In this document: piece by piece, positions 14,531 to 21,447 of the stretch
How positions within the stretch are numbered: the stretch's first letter is position 1
Layout: the number at the start of each line of letters is the position of its first letter
Made by a program: the position numbers and the translations under genes
The notes under the pieces: generated by a model
The model's database searches: none
Told to the model about the DNA's origin: nothing
What the model saw: the letters and a program-made list of their open reading frames with translations, nothing else
Assembly: GCA_903922535.1 (NCBI GenBank)
Contig: CAIXUF010001045.1
Coordinates: 1-21,447, forward strand
Length of the DNA: 21,447 nt
Direction: 5' to 3'
Source: Candidatus Hydrogenedentota bacterium
GTDB taxonomy: Bacteria; Hydrogenedentota; Hydrogenedentia; Hydrogenedentiales; CAITNO01

Positions 14531-16693
14531 ATGATGAAAGTCATTTCCGGCATGGCTGTCTTGGTGTTCAGCCTGAGCTGCATCTGCGCGGCGCAGGAAA
14601 CAGATCCGTTGCCCGGTGCCGTCGGCATGGCCGCGGCCCTCCTGCAACGCCAGGCGTACCTATGTGAAAATGCCGACCGCGACGCGCTGGACGCTGTCCA
14701 TCGTGACCTGCGTGAAGCGGAACGCATTTTCCGAAAAGCCTCCGCGGACGAGGAGCAAAAGAAGGAGGCGCGTGAAGAGCGTGAGGCGGCGTCGAAAAAG
14801 CTGTTGGAAGTGCTCCAGGCGTGTCCGCGCGTGCAGGCCGTCCGCATGACGGACCAGACGGTCACGGCAACGCCCCTGACCCCCGTGCATCTGCCCGGCG
14901 ACGCGGCGGCCTTCCTGTTCCGTGTGGAAAATGGGGACGGGCCCGTGCGTTGCCTGGCCCCCGTGTTTGACCTGTCGGTCGAGGCGGAAACGTCGTTCAC
15001 GATCGACGTGAAGGAGAAGGGCACCGCCTGGGTGCTGGCCGCGTTGGAGCGGGTGCCGCAGGGGCGCACGTCGTTGGAGTTTGAATTCAACGGCGGCGGT
15101 GACGCGGAAACGACCGTGCCGTTCGAGACCGTCACCATGGCGCACGGCATGCTGGACCTGCGGGTTCTGTCGGACGACACCGGCGATCCCACACCCGCGA
15201 TGATACGGCTGGCGTGGAAGACGGACGGCTCCGAAGTGCATCCCGCCAACGCGCTGGACTTCGGGCTGCTGTTTGACAAGCAGGGGAGCGCCAGCGGGCT
15301 TCGGCGCGCGGCAATCCCGGGCAAGCTTGGCGCGCGCTACTGGTGCATCCCGGGACCGTTTCAAATGGCGCTGGCGCCGGGCGAGTATGACGTGACCGTG
15401 CTGCGGGGCGTGGAGCATGCGCCGGTGCAGGACACCGTGAAGGTCGAATCCAACCAGACCGTAGCGCGCAGCTACCGGCCGGAACGCTGGGTCAACATGG
15501 CCAAGCTCGGGTGGTACTCGGGCGACGACCACGTCCACACGCAAATCCTGAGCGACCGCGACGCCGGGATGGTGATGGGTTGGATACAGGCGGAGGATGT
15601 GCGGCTGGCGAACGTGGTCAAGATGGGCGACATTTACCGCACCTGGTTTGAGCAGCGCGGGTTTGGCAAGGCGTACCGGGTCGAGGACAAGGGCTACATC
15701 GTCTCGCCGGGCCAGGAGTGCCCGCGCACGCACGAGCAGTTGGGCCACACACTGGCGATGAACATCACAAGCATGGTCCGCGACACGGAGCAGTATTATC
15801 TTTACGACACCGTGTTCGACGAGGTGCACCGCCAGGGGGGCTTGTCGGGCTATGCCCACACGAATTCGGGCATATTCCAGGTGCACCGCGACATGAGCAT
15901 CAACATCCCAAAAGAGAAGATCGATTTCATCGAAGTGTTGCAGTTCGCCAAACTGGGCACGGACCTCTATTATGATTTCCTCAATCTCGGGTTCAAGGTG
16001 ACGGCCTCGGCCGGGTCGGACGTGCCCTGGGGCGGCAGTGTGGGCGAAGTGCGCGTGTACGCTTACGTCGGCAAGAAGCATTTCACGGCCGACCGCTGGT
16101 TCGAGGCGGTCCGGCGGGGCAACACTTTCGTGACCAACGGGCTCATGCTGGACTTCACGGTCCAGGGCGCGCGTCCCGGCGAGGAAGTGAACGTCACGGA
16201 TGACCGGCCCCTGCGGGTGAAAGCGCGCGCCTGGGGTGATGCGCGGCGCGACGTGCCCGCCAAACTGGAAATCATCGTCCATGGCACTCCGATAAAGACC
16301 ATCACATCAGAGCGGGCCGATCAAGCGAGCCTCGAGGCGGACTTCACCGTTCCGTCAGGCAACGGATTCTGGATTGCGGCCCGGGCCGAAGGCCGCGAAG
16401 GCACGCGCGCCCACACAACGCCGGTCTATGTGGTGAGAAAAGGGCTCCGCTTCTGGAAATACGACAGCGTCTCCGAACTTGTCGGCAAGCGGGAAGCCAG
16501 CCTCGCCGAGGTCGAGCACATTGTGGCCGAGGCCCGGGCGGGACGCAACAGTGAAGGCAAGGCCGACGACAACCGTCCCATCACCGAATTGGCCCAGCAG
16601 GGCCCGGCCCTGCTTCAGCGGGTCGCGGAAGCAAGGCAGATTTACGCGGAACTCCAGGCCATTGCCGGGCGCGAGGCCGCACTGCGCAAATAA
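14531..16693 (+). CDS. CehA/McbA family metallohydrolase (secreted PHP-like)
   Basis: 720 residues. A signal peptide (VISGMAVLVFSLSCICAAQ) is followed by a helical, charged region (about 35-95) and beta-rich domains. The PHP-like hydrolase starts near 320: SGDDHVHT (H334, H336), SPGQEC (E396), GYAHTN (H443) and AGSDVPWGG (D497) are the expected metal ligands. A further beta domain and a helical tail (about 640-720) follow. Family members named CehA and McbA hydrolyse carbamate/aryl esters, but most relatives in environmental bacteria are uncharacterised, so the substrate is open. I chose ATG 14531 because GGAGG lies 8 nt upstream; ATG 14525 overlaps the preceding TGA as ATGA but leaves only 2 nt to the ribosome site. 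It is probably co-transcribed with the EF-hand gene. Confidence 0.85.
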   Translation: MMKVISGMAVLVFSLSCICAAQETDPLPGAVGMAAALLQRQAYLCENADRDALDAVHRDLREAERIFRKASADEEQKKEAREEREAASKKLLEVLQACPRVQAVRMTDQTVTATPLTPVHLPGDAAAFLFRVENGDGPVRCLAPVFDLSVEAETSFTIDVKEKGTAWVLAALERVPQGRTSLEFEFNGGGDAETTVPFETVTMAHGMLDLRVLSDDTGDPTPAMIRLAWKTDGSEVHPANALDFGLLFDKQGSASGLRRAAIPGKLGARYWCIPGPFQMALAPGEYDVTVLRGVEHAPVQDTVKVESNQTVARSYRPERWVNMAKLGWYSGDDHVHTQILSDRDAGMVMGWIQAEDVRLANVVKMGDIYRTWFEQRGFGKAYRVEDKGYIVSPGQECPRTHEQLGHTLAMNITSMVRDTEQYYLYDTVFDEVHRQGGLSGYAHTNSGIFQVHRDMSINIPKEKIDFIEVLQFAKLGTDLYYDFLNLGFKVTASAGSDVPWGGSVGEVRVYAYVGKKHFTADRWFEAVRRGNTFVTNGLMLDFTVQGARPGEEVNVTDDRPLRVKARAWGDARRDVPAKLEIIVHGTPIKTITSERADQASLEADFTVPSGNGFWIAARAEGREGTRAHTTPVYVVRKGLRFWKYDSVSELVGKREASLAEVEHIVAEARAGRNSEGKADDNRPITELAQQGPALLQRVAEARQIYAELQAIAGREAALRK

Positions 16694-16835
16694 GACGGGA
16701 TGAGCGTGCAATTCCCGATAATCTGTACTCGCAGTCGGCGATGGCCTGCGGCGGCATGCGTTGGTTTCGCAAGAGGCTAATCGTCTCGCCACACAGTCTG
16801 GATTTGTGGGGAACAGGGGCCACGCCAAGGAATTG

Positions 16836-16864
16836 TTGACAGCATCTGCAAAAACGCTTATTCT
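16836..16864 (+). promoter_or_regulatory. Strong sigma-70-type promoter for the first Gfo/Idh gene
   Basis: TTGACA at 16836-16841, a 17-nt spacer and TATTCT at 16859-16864. The -35 is perfect, the -10 matches 4 of 6 and spacing is ideal. Predicted start near 16871 leaves a leader of about 160 nt to ATG 17031. Confidence 0.55.
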
Positions 16865-16986
16865 TGGGCAATCAGAGTGCCGATGGCAGCCTTGCGGTCC
16901 AAGGCATTGTCTGCTCTTTTCAGAGACATGCTATCCGAGATGGACACCATTGGATTTCGCATCGTGTGAGCCATCGAGGTGAAGAA
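16858..16986 (-). pseudogene. Histidine-kinase H-box-like fragment
   Basis: Reading leftward from 16986 the frame gives FFTSMAHTMRNPMVSISDSM and about 20 further residues to a TAA at 16858. It resembles the phospho-acceptor helix of HisKA kinases (FF-x3-HE-x-R-NP-M/L-x2-I); the His codon is at 16966-16968 and the usual Glu after His is Thr. There is no kinase ATP-binding domain downstream, and upstream the frame is unrelated Cys-rich sequence. The fragment is therefore a relic, or a coincidence. Confidence 0.3.
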
Positions 16987-17030
16987 ATGGCAATGTGCGC
17001 AAGCACAACACATCGTATAAAGGAGACAAC

Positions 17031-18356
17031 ATGAAAAGTGCAGCAGAATCAGACAAGAACGGCGGCTCAACACGGCGTGACTTCTTGAAGAGTTCGGCTG
17101 TGGCGGCCTCCGCCGCCGTCTCGGGCGCCCAGTTCATCGCAAAGAACGCGCATGCGGCGGGTAGCGACATCATCCGTGTCGGCATGATCGGATGCGGTCC
17201 CCGATGCACCGGCGCCGCCGCACAGGCACTGACCGCCGATCCCGGCGCACGGCTGGTTGCAATGTGCGACATCCTGATGCCCCGGATCAAGGACAAGCGC
17301 GACAAGCTCAGGGAACAGAAGAAAGACCAGGTCATGGTCGATGACGACCACTGTTTCGCGGGTTTCGACGGCTACAAGCACGTCATCGAATCATCCGACG
17401 TGGTGCTGATTGCCAACGCGGCAAAATTCCACCCGTTCCATGCGATGGCGGCGCTCCAGGCCGGCAAGCATGTCTTTGTGGAGAAACCCCATGGGGCTGA
17501 CCCCGCCGGTATAAAGCTTTTGACGCGTGCGGCTGAACTGGCGAAGGAGAAGAAACTGTGCCTGGCTTCCGGATTGCAGAGCCGGCATCACACCGGATAC
17601 GCCGAGACCGTTCAGCGGATACACGACGGCGCCATCGGCGACGTGGTCTCCATTGAGGAAAACTTCCTGCGTCCGCCGTACCAGATTACGCAGCGCGAGC
17701 CCTGGATGTCGGAATTGGAATGGCAGTGCAGCACGCAGTACCACTTCAACTGGCTTTCCGGGGACGACGTTCCCCAGTCGCTGGTCCACAACCTCGACCG
17801 CGCCAGTTGGGTGCTGCACAACGCCGCGCCGGTCAAATGCCACGGCATGGGCGGGCGTTCTTCCATGACGGCGCCGATCTACGGCAACGTGTTCGACCAC
17901 CATTCCGTCGTGTACGAAATGGAGAACGGCGTCCGGATATACGCCCTGTGCCGGACGACCGAGGGATGCTACAACATCTCCAACAGCATTGTGCTTGGCA
18001 CCAAGGGCAAAGCGTCCATCATGGACTGCCAGATCTGGGGCGAAAACGCGTGGCGCTGGGGGGGGGGATGCGACCCCTACCAGCTCGAGCATGACGAGCT
18101 CTTCAAGGCGATACGCTCCGGCGAACCCGTCAACAAGGGCGACTACATGGTCCGCAGCACCATGATCGGCATCATGGGGCAACTCTCCTGCTACACCGGC
18201 GAGGAACTCACCTGGGAGCGGGTCAACAAGTCCGACTTTGCCTATGCGCCCAAACCCGAGGACTGCCATGACGGCATGGAACCGCCGGTGCTGCCCGATG
18301 CCAGAGGCAGCTATCCGACCTACAAGCCGGGGTACACGAGGCTGCTGGAATCCTGA
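17031..18356 (+). CDS. Tat-exported Gfo/Idh/MocA family oxidoreductase
   Basis: 441 residues. STRRDFLKSSAVAASAAVSG (about 13-32) is a twin-arginine signal, so the protein is exported folded with its cofactor. The Rossmann motif VGMIGCGPRCTGAAAQ (50-65) binds NAD(P), and EKP (151-153) supplies the conserved Lys of the family. The C-terminal alpha/beta substrate domain includes LSGDDVPQSLVHNLDRASW and ends in a GYTRLLES tail. Family members oxidise or isomerise sugars, polyols or glycosides; exported ones of this type are abundant in PVC bacteria and some act through tightly bound NAD. ATG 17031 has AAAGGAG 5 nt upstream; an upstream ATG at 16995 lacks one. Cys replaces the more usual Gly in the GPRCTG turn. 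The substrate is not determined. Confidence 0.88.
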   Translation: MKSAAESDKNGGSTRRDFLKSSAVAASAAVSGAQFIAKNAHAAGSDIIRVGMIGCGPRCTGAAAQALTADPGARLVAMCDILMPRIKDKRDKLREQKKDQVMVDDDHCFAGFDGYKHVIESSDVVLIANAAKFHPFHAMAALQAGKHVFVEKPHGADPAGIKLLTRAAELAKEKKLCLASGLQSRHHTGYAETVQRIHDGAIGDVVSIEENFLRPPYQITQREPWMSELEWQCSTQYHFNWLSGDDVPQSLVHNLDRASWVLHNAAPVKCHGMGGRSSMTAPIYGNVFDHHSVVYEMENGVRIYALCRTTEGCYNISNSIVLGTKGKASIMDCQIWGENAWRWGGGCDPYQLEHDELFKAIRSGEPVNKGDYMVRSTMIGIMGQLSCYTGEELTWERVNKSDFAYAPKPEDCHDGMEPPVLPDARGSYPTYKPGYTRLLES

Positions 18357-18403
18357 CCTCTGGACGGGTATGCTTGTCCGCAGGATGGTCTGACAATAGA
18401 TCT

Positions 18404-18439
18404 CGACGGGCTTGTATCGCTGGCGATACAAGCCCGTCG
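18404..18439. terminator. Perfect 17-bp hairpin between convergent genes
   Basis: Arms 18404-18420 and 18423-18439 are fully complementary, leaving a tip of only a few bases. It lies 48 bp past the plus-strand Gfo/Idh stop, where the convergent minus-strand gene also ends. No long U-tract follows, but the stem is very stable and placed for bidirectional termination. Confidence 0.6.
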
Positions 18440-18492
18440 TCATTGTGAACGAAGCAATCTCTTGTAACGACAATCCCAACAGCGCGGGGAAA

Positions 18493-18517
18493 CAGCGAAC
18501 AATAAACTGTTTCGCTG
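18493..18517 (-). terminator. Hairpin after the minus-strand Gfo/Idh gene
   Basis: CAGCGAA (18493-18499) and TTCGCTG (18511-18517) form a 7-bp stem with an 11-nt loop, about 30 bp past the minus-strand stop. On the minus strand it is followed by TTTCCCC. Confidence 0.35.
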
Positions 18518-18549
18518 CGGTCGCAATGTTCGGATGAGAGATATGCGGG

Positions 18550-19884
18550 CTACAAGCCTCTCACATGCCAGCCATCGCGATAGCGCCGCCGGAGATACCC
18601 GTTCGCTTCCCGGTTGTTGACAAACTCAAGTTTCTCGGCGTTCCATTCGAGCGTTTTGCCCGGGAAACGGTTTGCCACGTTGCCAAGGAGCACGGTTTCC
18701 GCCAAGGGGCCCGCAAAGTCGAAATTGGCCCCGGCTTTCCCATTGCCAAGCGCCGCCTCGACGAACTCGTGGTAGTGGTCTTTCGGTTCGAACTTGGGTG
18801 TGGGGTAGTCCTTGAACTTTTCCAGAGGATAGAGATGGGGCGGTCCCACGTGGGGGATAATCAGGGTTCCCTCTTCGCCGATAATCATGGAGCCGCTGGG
18901 CGGAAGCTCATGGCCTTTCGGCAGGTGGGGGGACAATGCGACGTCGGGCCTTTTCTCTCCATCCATCCATGTGCCCTGGATTTCCTTTCCGGCGGTCATG
19001 GCGTTGCCCGGGAAGTTGTAGCGGATGATCGACCATGCGGGATACACCTCCTCACTGACGCATTCGGCCTCGGCCGAAATGGTGAGCGGGGCCATGGTGC
19101 CCAGGGCCGTAAAGACCGGGTCGAAGATGTGGCAGCCGAAATCGCCCGTTGCGCCGCCGCCGAAATCGCGCCAGCACCGCCACTTGAACGGATGGTAGAC
19201 ATCCTTTACGAACGGGCGCTTGGGCGCAACACCCAGCCAGATGTCCCATGCGACATGCGCCGGAACGGGGTCCTGATCCGCGGGCCGTTTCTTGTCCGCC
19301 GTCGTGTAGACCGCGGCGCACCACGAATGCCACTCCTTCACCCCGCCGATGGCGCCGTCTTTCATCCACTGGACCGCCGTGCGGTAGAAGTCATGGGCAT
19401 GAATCTGGATGCCCATCTGCGTGGCCACGCCCTTCTTCCGTGCGGCCAGCGTCAGTTGCCGCGCCTCGTACACTTCATGGGTGAGCGGCTTCTCGCAATA
19501 AACGTGCATGCCCTTCCGGATGGCGGTCATTGCTGCGGGCGCGTGCGTGTGGTCCGGCGTGGACACATTGACCGAGTCAATGTGCCCCTCCTCCTTGTGG
19601 AGCATCTCGCGCCAGTCCCGGTACAGGCGGGCGCCCGGATACTTCTGTGCCGCCCTTTTCAGCGTCAACTCATCAATGTCGCACAGCGCGTAGACGTTGA
19701 CCTTGCCGCTGCTGTTGATGCATTCCAAGTCCGACGCGCCCTGCCCGCCCACGCCGATGCCCGCGTGCTGCAGCTTTCCGGACGGCGGCGACGCAAGACT
19801 CAGGCGCGGAAAAATGAACGGCGCGGCCATGCCCGCAGCCGACACCTGTTTGATGAATGACCTGCGCGAAATCTGTTCTTTCAT
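18550..19884 (-). CDS. Tat-exported Gfo/Idh/MocA family oxidoreductase
   Basis: 444 residues. SRRSFIKQVSAAGMAAPFIF (6-25) is a twin-arginine signal. AGIGVGGQGASDLECI (41-56) is the NAD(P)-binding turn and CEKPLTHE carries EKP at 131-133. The substrate domain includes RCWRDFGGGATGDFGCHIFDP, a hallmark of the large exported Gfo/Idh group in PVC and Bacteroidota genomes, with Asp/His near the expected active site. ATG at 19882-19884 has AAAGGAG 8 nt upstream; the open frame extends 8 codons further without a ribosome site. It is divergent in sequence from the other Gfo/Idh protein, so the two are not a recent duplication. Likely role: oxidation of a sugar or glycoside outside the cytoplasm; substrate unknown. 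Confidence 0.88.
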   Translation of the reverse strand: MKEQISRRSFIKQVSAAGMAAPFIFPRLSLASPPSGKLQHAGIGVGGQGASDLECINSSGKVNVYALCDIDELTLKRAAQKYPGARLYRDWREMLHKEEGHIDSVNVSTPDHTHAPAAMTAIRKGMHVYCEKPLTHEVYEARQLTLAARKKGVATQMGIQIHAHDFYRTAVQWMKDGAIGGVKEWHSWCAAVYTTADKKRPADQDPVPAHVAWDIWLGVAPKRPFVKDVYHPFKWRCWRDFGGGATGDFGCHIFDPVFTALGTMAPLTISAEAECVSEEVYPAWSIIRYNFPGNAMTAGKEIQGTWMDGEKRPDVALSPHLPKGHELPPSGSMIIGEEGTLIIPHVGPPHLYPLEKFKDYPTPKFEPKDHYHEFVEAALGNGKAGANFDFAGPLAETVLLGNVANRFPGKTLEWNAEKLEFVNNREANGYLRRRYRDGWHVRGL

Positions 19885-20034
19885 GACGTTGGCTCCTTTA
19901 TGTCCCACGCCTGCCCCGGTGCATTGTCCATGCCCAATTGACCGTTGTCAATTTCTTCCTTTGCCCTATCGGGTCCGGCGTGGACATAACCGATCCGGGC
20001 AACGCTGCTTTCGACACACACCGGCGTAATACGA

Positions 20035-20254
20035 ACCGAGGACAGTTCTCGGTCCCGAAGGGACCAATGTAAACAGACCGAGAAGAACTTCCGGTCGCGA
20101 AGGGACCAATGTGAGTAGCCGTGAGGTGAAACCTCCGGTGGCGCGGCGGTCAAGCCCCGTTTTCCAACCCCTTGGGGTTGAATGTGGAGTGTACCGGAGG
20201 TTTCACCTCACGGCTATTGACATTTGTTCCCTTCGGGAACCAAGACGCGCCACC
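20035..20254. repeat. Cluster of nested palindromes and direct/inverted repeats
   Basis: A core inverted repeat has arms 20118-20139 and 20193-20214, 22 bp and perfect. Each arm is itself a near-palindrome (GAGGT-GAA-ACCTC). The arms are flanked by copies of GGTCNCGAAGGGACCAATGT: direct copies at 20051-20070 and 20093-20112, and a diverged inverted copy at about 20220-20241. The first copy lies inside another stem (20046-20054 with 20076-20084), and ACCGAG/CTCGGT (20035-20040, 20048-20053) forms one more. The spacer contains AACCCCTTGGGGTT near 20166-20179. This looks like REP-like or miniature-element DNA rather than coding sequence. No terminal duplication or coding capacity is visible. Confidence 0.7.
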
Positions 20255-20306
20255 GCCATTTCAAATCACCCAGTCATTTATCTCCCAAACAAAAGGCGAG
20301 ACCCTA

Positions 20307-20336
20307 TTGGCCGCATGCCCGATCTCATGTTATGCT
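20307..20336 (+). promoter_or_regulatory. Weak promoter candidate for the DUF433/DUF5615 pair
   Basis: TTGGCC at 20307-20312, an 18-nt spacer and TATGCT at 20331-20336. Half-consensus boxes with acceptable spacing, 58 nt before the GTG start at 20394. Confidence 0.25.
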
Positions 20337-20393
20337 TCAGTAGGCAGTGGAACGCGGCCGCGAAACGGCTGGCAAACTGCCGGGAGACCAACC

Positions 20394-20633
20394 GTGGACA
20401 GAGTAAACTGGCGTGAGCGGATTGCAATGGACCCGGAAATCCATCACGGGGCGGCATGTGTCAAGGGCACACGAATCCCGGTGAGCATCCTCCTGGGAAG
20501 TCTTGCCGACGGGATGACGGAGGAGGTGATCCTTGACGCATATCCGCAATTGACGCACGAGGACATAGGGGCGGCGTTCGCCTATGCCGCCGAGATTGTG
20601 CAGGAGGAAACCCTGCTGCCTTTGGCGCACTAG
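20394..20633 (+). CDS. DUF433 family protein, probable antitoxin
   Basis: 79 residues, the usual length for DUF433 (winged-helix-like VapB/antitoxin group). The family pattern is clear: RIAMDPEIHHGAACVKGTRIPV, then LADGMTEEVILDAYPQLTHEDIGAAFAYAA. It lacks an export signal and would act in the cytoplasm, binding DNA and the partner encoded 10 bp downstream. GTG 20394 is chosen for GGGAG at 7-nt spacing; ATG 20427 would remove part of the first strand. Autoregulation through nearby inverted repeats is plausible but no specific operator is assigned. Confidence 0.85.
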   Translation: MDRVNWRERIAMDPEIHHGAACVKGTRIPVSILLGSLADGMTEEVILDAYPQLTHEDIGAAFAYAAEIVQEETLLPLAH

Positions 20634-20643
20634 CGGGGGTTGC

Positions 20644-21012
20644 ATGCTGGTCAAAGTGGATGAGGACTTGCCCCGGGACGCCGCGCGCCTGTTGCGTGAA
20701 CGCGGTCACGACGCCTCTACCGTCCTGGAACAGGGAATGGGCGGGTGGAAGGACGCTGAACTCTGGGAGGCGGTCCAGCGGGAGCGCCGGTTCCTCATCA
20801 CCGCGGACAAGGGATTTGCAGATATTCTGGCCTTCCCGCCCTGCTCGCATGCCGGTGTGCTGCTCTTGCGGCCCGGCGACGATGGCATACAGCCGATTCT
20901 GGATTTGCTGGATGGCGTGTTGCGGTCGTATGCCTTGGACACCCTGACGGGGACTCTCACTGTGGCAACGCCACGGGGTATAAGAATTCGGCGCTCCGCA
21001 GCGAGCCGCTGA
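20644..21012 (+). CDS. DUF5615 PIN-like protein, probable toxin
   Basis: 122 residues, matching the PIN-like DUF5615 family that is usually encoded directly after DUF433. MLVKVDEDLPRDAARLLRERG opens the fold with acidic D6, E7 and D8; LITADKGFADI carries D55 and D60, as expected for a metal-dependent RNase centre. WKDAELWEAVQRERR (D37) is also typical. The gene starts 10 nt after the DUF433 stop, with GGGGG just upstream, so the two form an operon. The expected role is RNA cleavage restrained by the DUF433 partner; family-wide experimental support is limited. The Arg-rich C-terminus (IRIRRSAASR) is unremarkable. Confidence 0.85.
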   Translation: MLVKVDEDLPRDAARLLRERGHDASTVLEQGMGGWKDAELWEAVQRERRFLITADKGFADILAFPPCSHAGVLLLRPGDDGIQPILDLLDGVLRSYALDTLTGTLTVATPRGIRIRRSAASR

Positions 21013-21195
21013 CAATTGCCCCTCTATCTCCTCGCCGGTTCAGGTGCATTATCCATTCGCAAAACCGCCTTCATTATCCTGACGAAGAACACGAAACGCC
21101 CCGAACCGGCAGAAACCCAAAATACCAAGACAGCCAAAACCTGAACCTGCCCAGTGGAGTCAAATACCCAATTCGCGTGTCAGGGAGTTGAGAAC

Positions 21196-21447
21196 ATGAA
21201 TTGCCGTCCACTGTCGTTGCGTTGCCTGGCTGTTGTCCTCTTTGGAACCGTCCTGTGGACTTCCGCCTGGGCGCTGGAACCGACCTTTCGCGACATCCCG
21301 TACGGGCCCCACGAGCGGAACAAGTTCGATTTGTGGCAGGCACCCTCCACAACGCCCACCCCGCTCATCGTTCATATCCACGGGGGTGGTTTTTATGAGG
21401 GGGGCAAGGGCAGTTTCTGGGGAAGCAAGGACGCGGATCTTGCCCGG
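21196..21447 (+). CDS. Secreted alpha/beta hydrolase (esterase), 3' end outside the window
   Basis: The first 84 residues of a gene that runs off the window. Residues 1-27 form a signal peptide (SLRCLAVVLFGTVLWTSAWA). After FRDIPYGPHERNKFDLW comes LIVHIHGGGFYEGGKGSFWG; H62-G65 is the oxyanion-hole motif HGGG of the carboxylesterase/HSL-like and BD-FAE-like esterases. The Ser, Asp and His of the triad lie beyond the end. ATG 21196 has AGGGA 9 nt upstream. Removal of acyl groups from plant-type or other decorated polysaccharide fits the neighbours. Confidence 0.75.
   Translation, partial: MNCRPLSLRCLAVVLFGTVLWTSAWALEPTFRDIPYGPHERNKFDLWQAPSTTPTPLIVHIHGGGFYEGGKGSFWGSKDADLAR

Larger units (their letters stand above)
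16694..17030. other. Intergenic region with promoter and gene fragment
   Basis: About 340 bp between the metallohydrolase and the first Gfo/Idh gene. It holds a strong plus-strand promoter (16836-16864), a minus-strand H-box-like fragment (16858-16986) and the AAAGGAG ribosome site just before 17031. In 16694-16830 I see nothing further; the open frame at 16761-16982 has no recognisable domain. Confidence 0.5.
19885..20393. other. Repeat-rich intergenic region
   Basis: About 500 bp without a convincing gene. 19885-20030 holds the minus-strand gene's ribosome site and otherwise nothing I recognise. 20035-20254 is a cluster of palindromes and repeats (separate entry). 20255-20393 includes a weak promoter-like pair and the ribosome site GGGAG (20382-20386) of the DUF433 gene. 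Confidence 0.55.

Noticed and set aside
14660..16282. 540-residue minus-strand open frame
   Set aside because: Antisense shadow of the CehA/McbA gene, His/Arg-rich with no recognisable fold.
18565..19860. 431-residue plus-strand open frame
   Set aside because: Antisense shadow of the second Gfo/Idh gene, whose Tat signal, NAD site and EKP motif are on the minus strand.
20051..20254. CRISPR array
   Set aside because: Repeats are palindromic, few, unevenly spaced and in both orientations, with no regular unique spacers and no cas genes.
1..21447. tRNA or rRNA genes
   Set aside because: No cloverleaf-like arrangement with a conserved T-loop, and no conserved rRNA stretches, were recognised by eye on either strand.

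Overview
The window is a GC-rich (roughly 60%) stretch of bacterial chromosome. It carries a set of exported or membrane-anchored catabolic enzymes: a transmembrane alkaline-phosphatase/sulfatase-fold protein, two glycoside-hydrolase-like proteins, a CehA/McbA metallohydrolase, two Tat-exported Gfo/Idh/MocA oxidoreductases, a sugar isomerase/epimerase-fold protein and an incomplete esterase. Exported Gfo/Idh proteins, PQQ-type propellers and membrane sulfatase-fold proteins together are typical of Planctomycetota, Lentisphaerota, Verrucomicrobiota and Hydrogenedentota. That placement is inferred from protein style; there is no rRNA or other marker gene here.

Layout. Positions 1-1482 hold most of an insertion sequence with a DD35E transposase on the minus strand. 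Its right end carries two copies of the terminal motif, and the left tip probably lies outside the window. A small PHP-domain phosphoesterase (1640-2350) follows. A consensus-like promoter (2492-2520) and a long leader precede an unusual protein (2905-5334) in which about ten membrane helices interrupt a PQQ-type beta-propeller. A spacer of about 870 bp contains a decayed helix-turn-helix gene. The seven-helix sulfatase-fold protein (6208-8274) has Thr where sulfatases have their formylglycine Cys. A secreted TIM-barrel protein (8498-10774), with its own promoter, converges on a Tat-exported GH20/GH67-like protein (10829-12580, minus).

From a divergent region with two hairpins starts a plus-strand run: sugar isomerase-like TIM barrel (12875-13729), secreted EF-hand protein (13842-14528) and a CehA/McbA metallohydrolase (14531-16693) beginning 2 nt after the EF-hand stop. 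The next spacer has a strong promoter (16836-16864) and, on the other strand, a short histidine-kinase H-box-like fragment. Two exported Gfo/Idh/MocA proteins (17031-18356 plus, 18550-19884 minus) converge on a perfect 17-bp hairpin. A cluster of nested palindromes and repeats (about 20035-20254) precedes a DUF433/DUF5615 toxin-antitoxin-like pair (20394-21012). An alpha/beta hydrolase starts at 21196 and runs off the end.

How the genes may work together (inference): the enzymes would act in the periplasm or at the cell surface on decorated carbohydrates. Hydrolase-like proteins would release sugars, sulfatase-fold, PHP and esterase proteins would remove or transfer substituents, and Gfo/Idh plus isomerase-type proteins would oxidise and rearrange the sugars. 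No transporter, TonB receptor or regulator of a classical polysaccharide locus is visible. The most unusual items are the membrane-interrupted propeller, the Thr-type sulfatase-fold neighbour, the EF-hand/metallohydrolase pair and the nested palindrome cluster.
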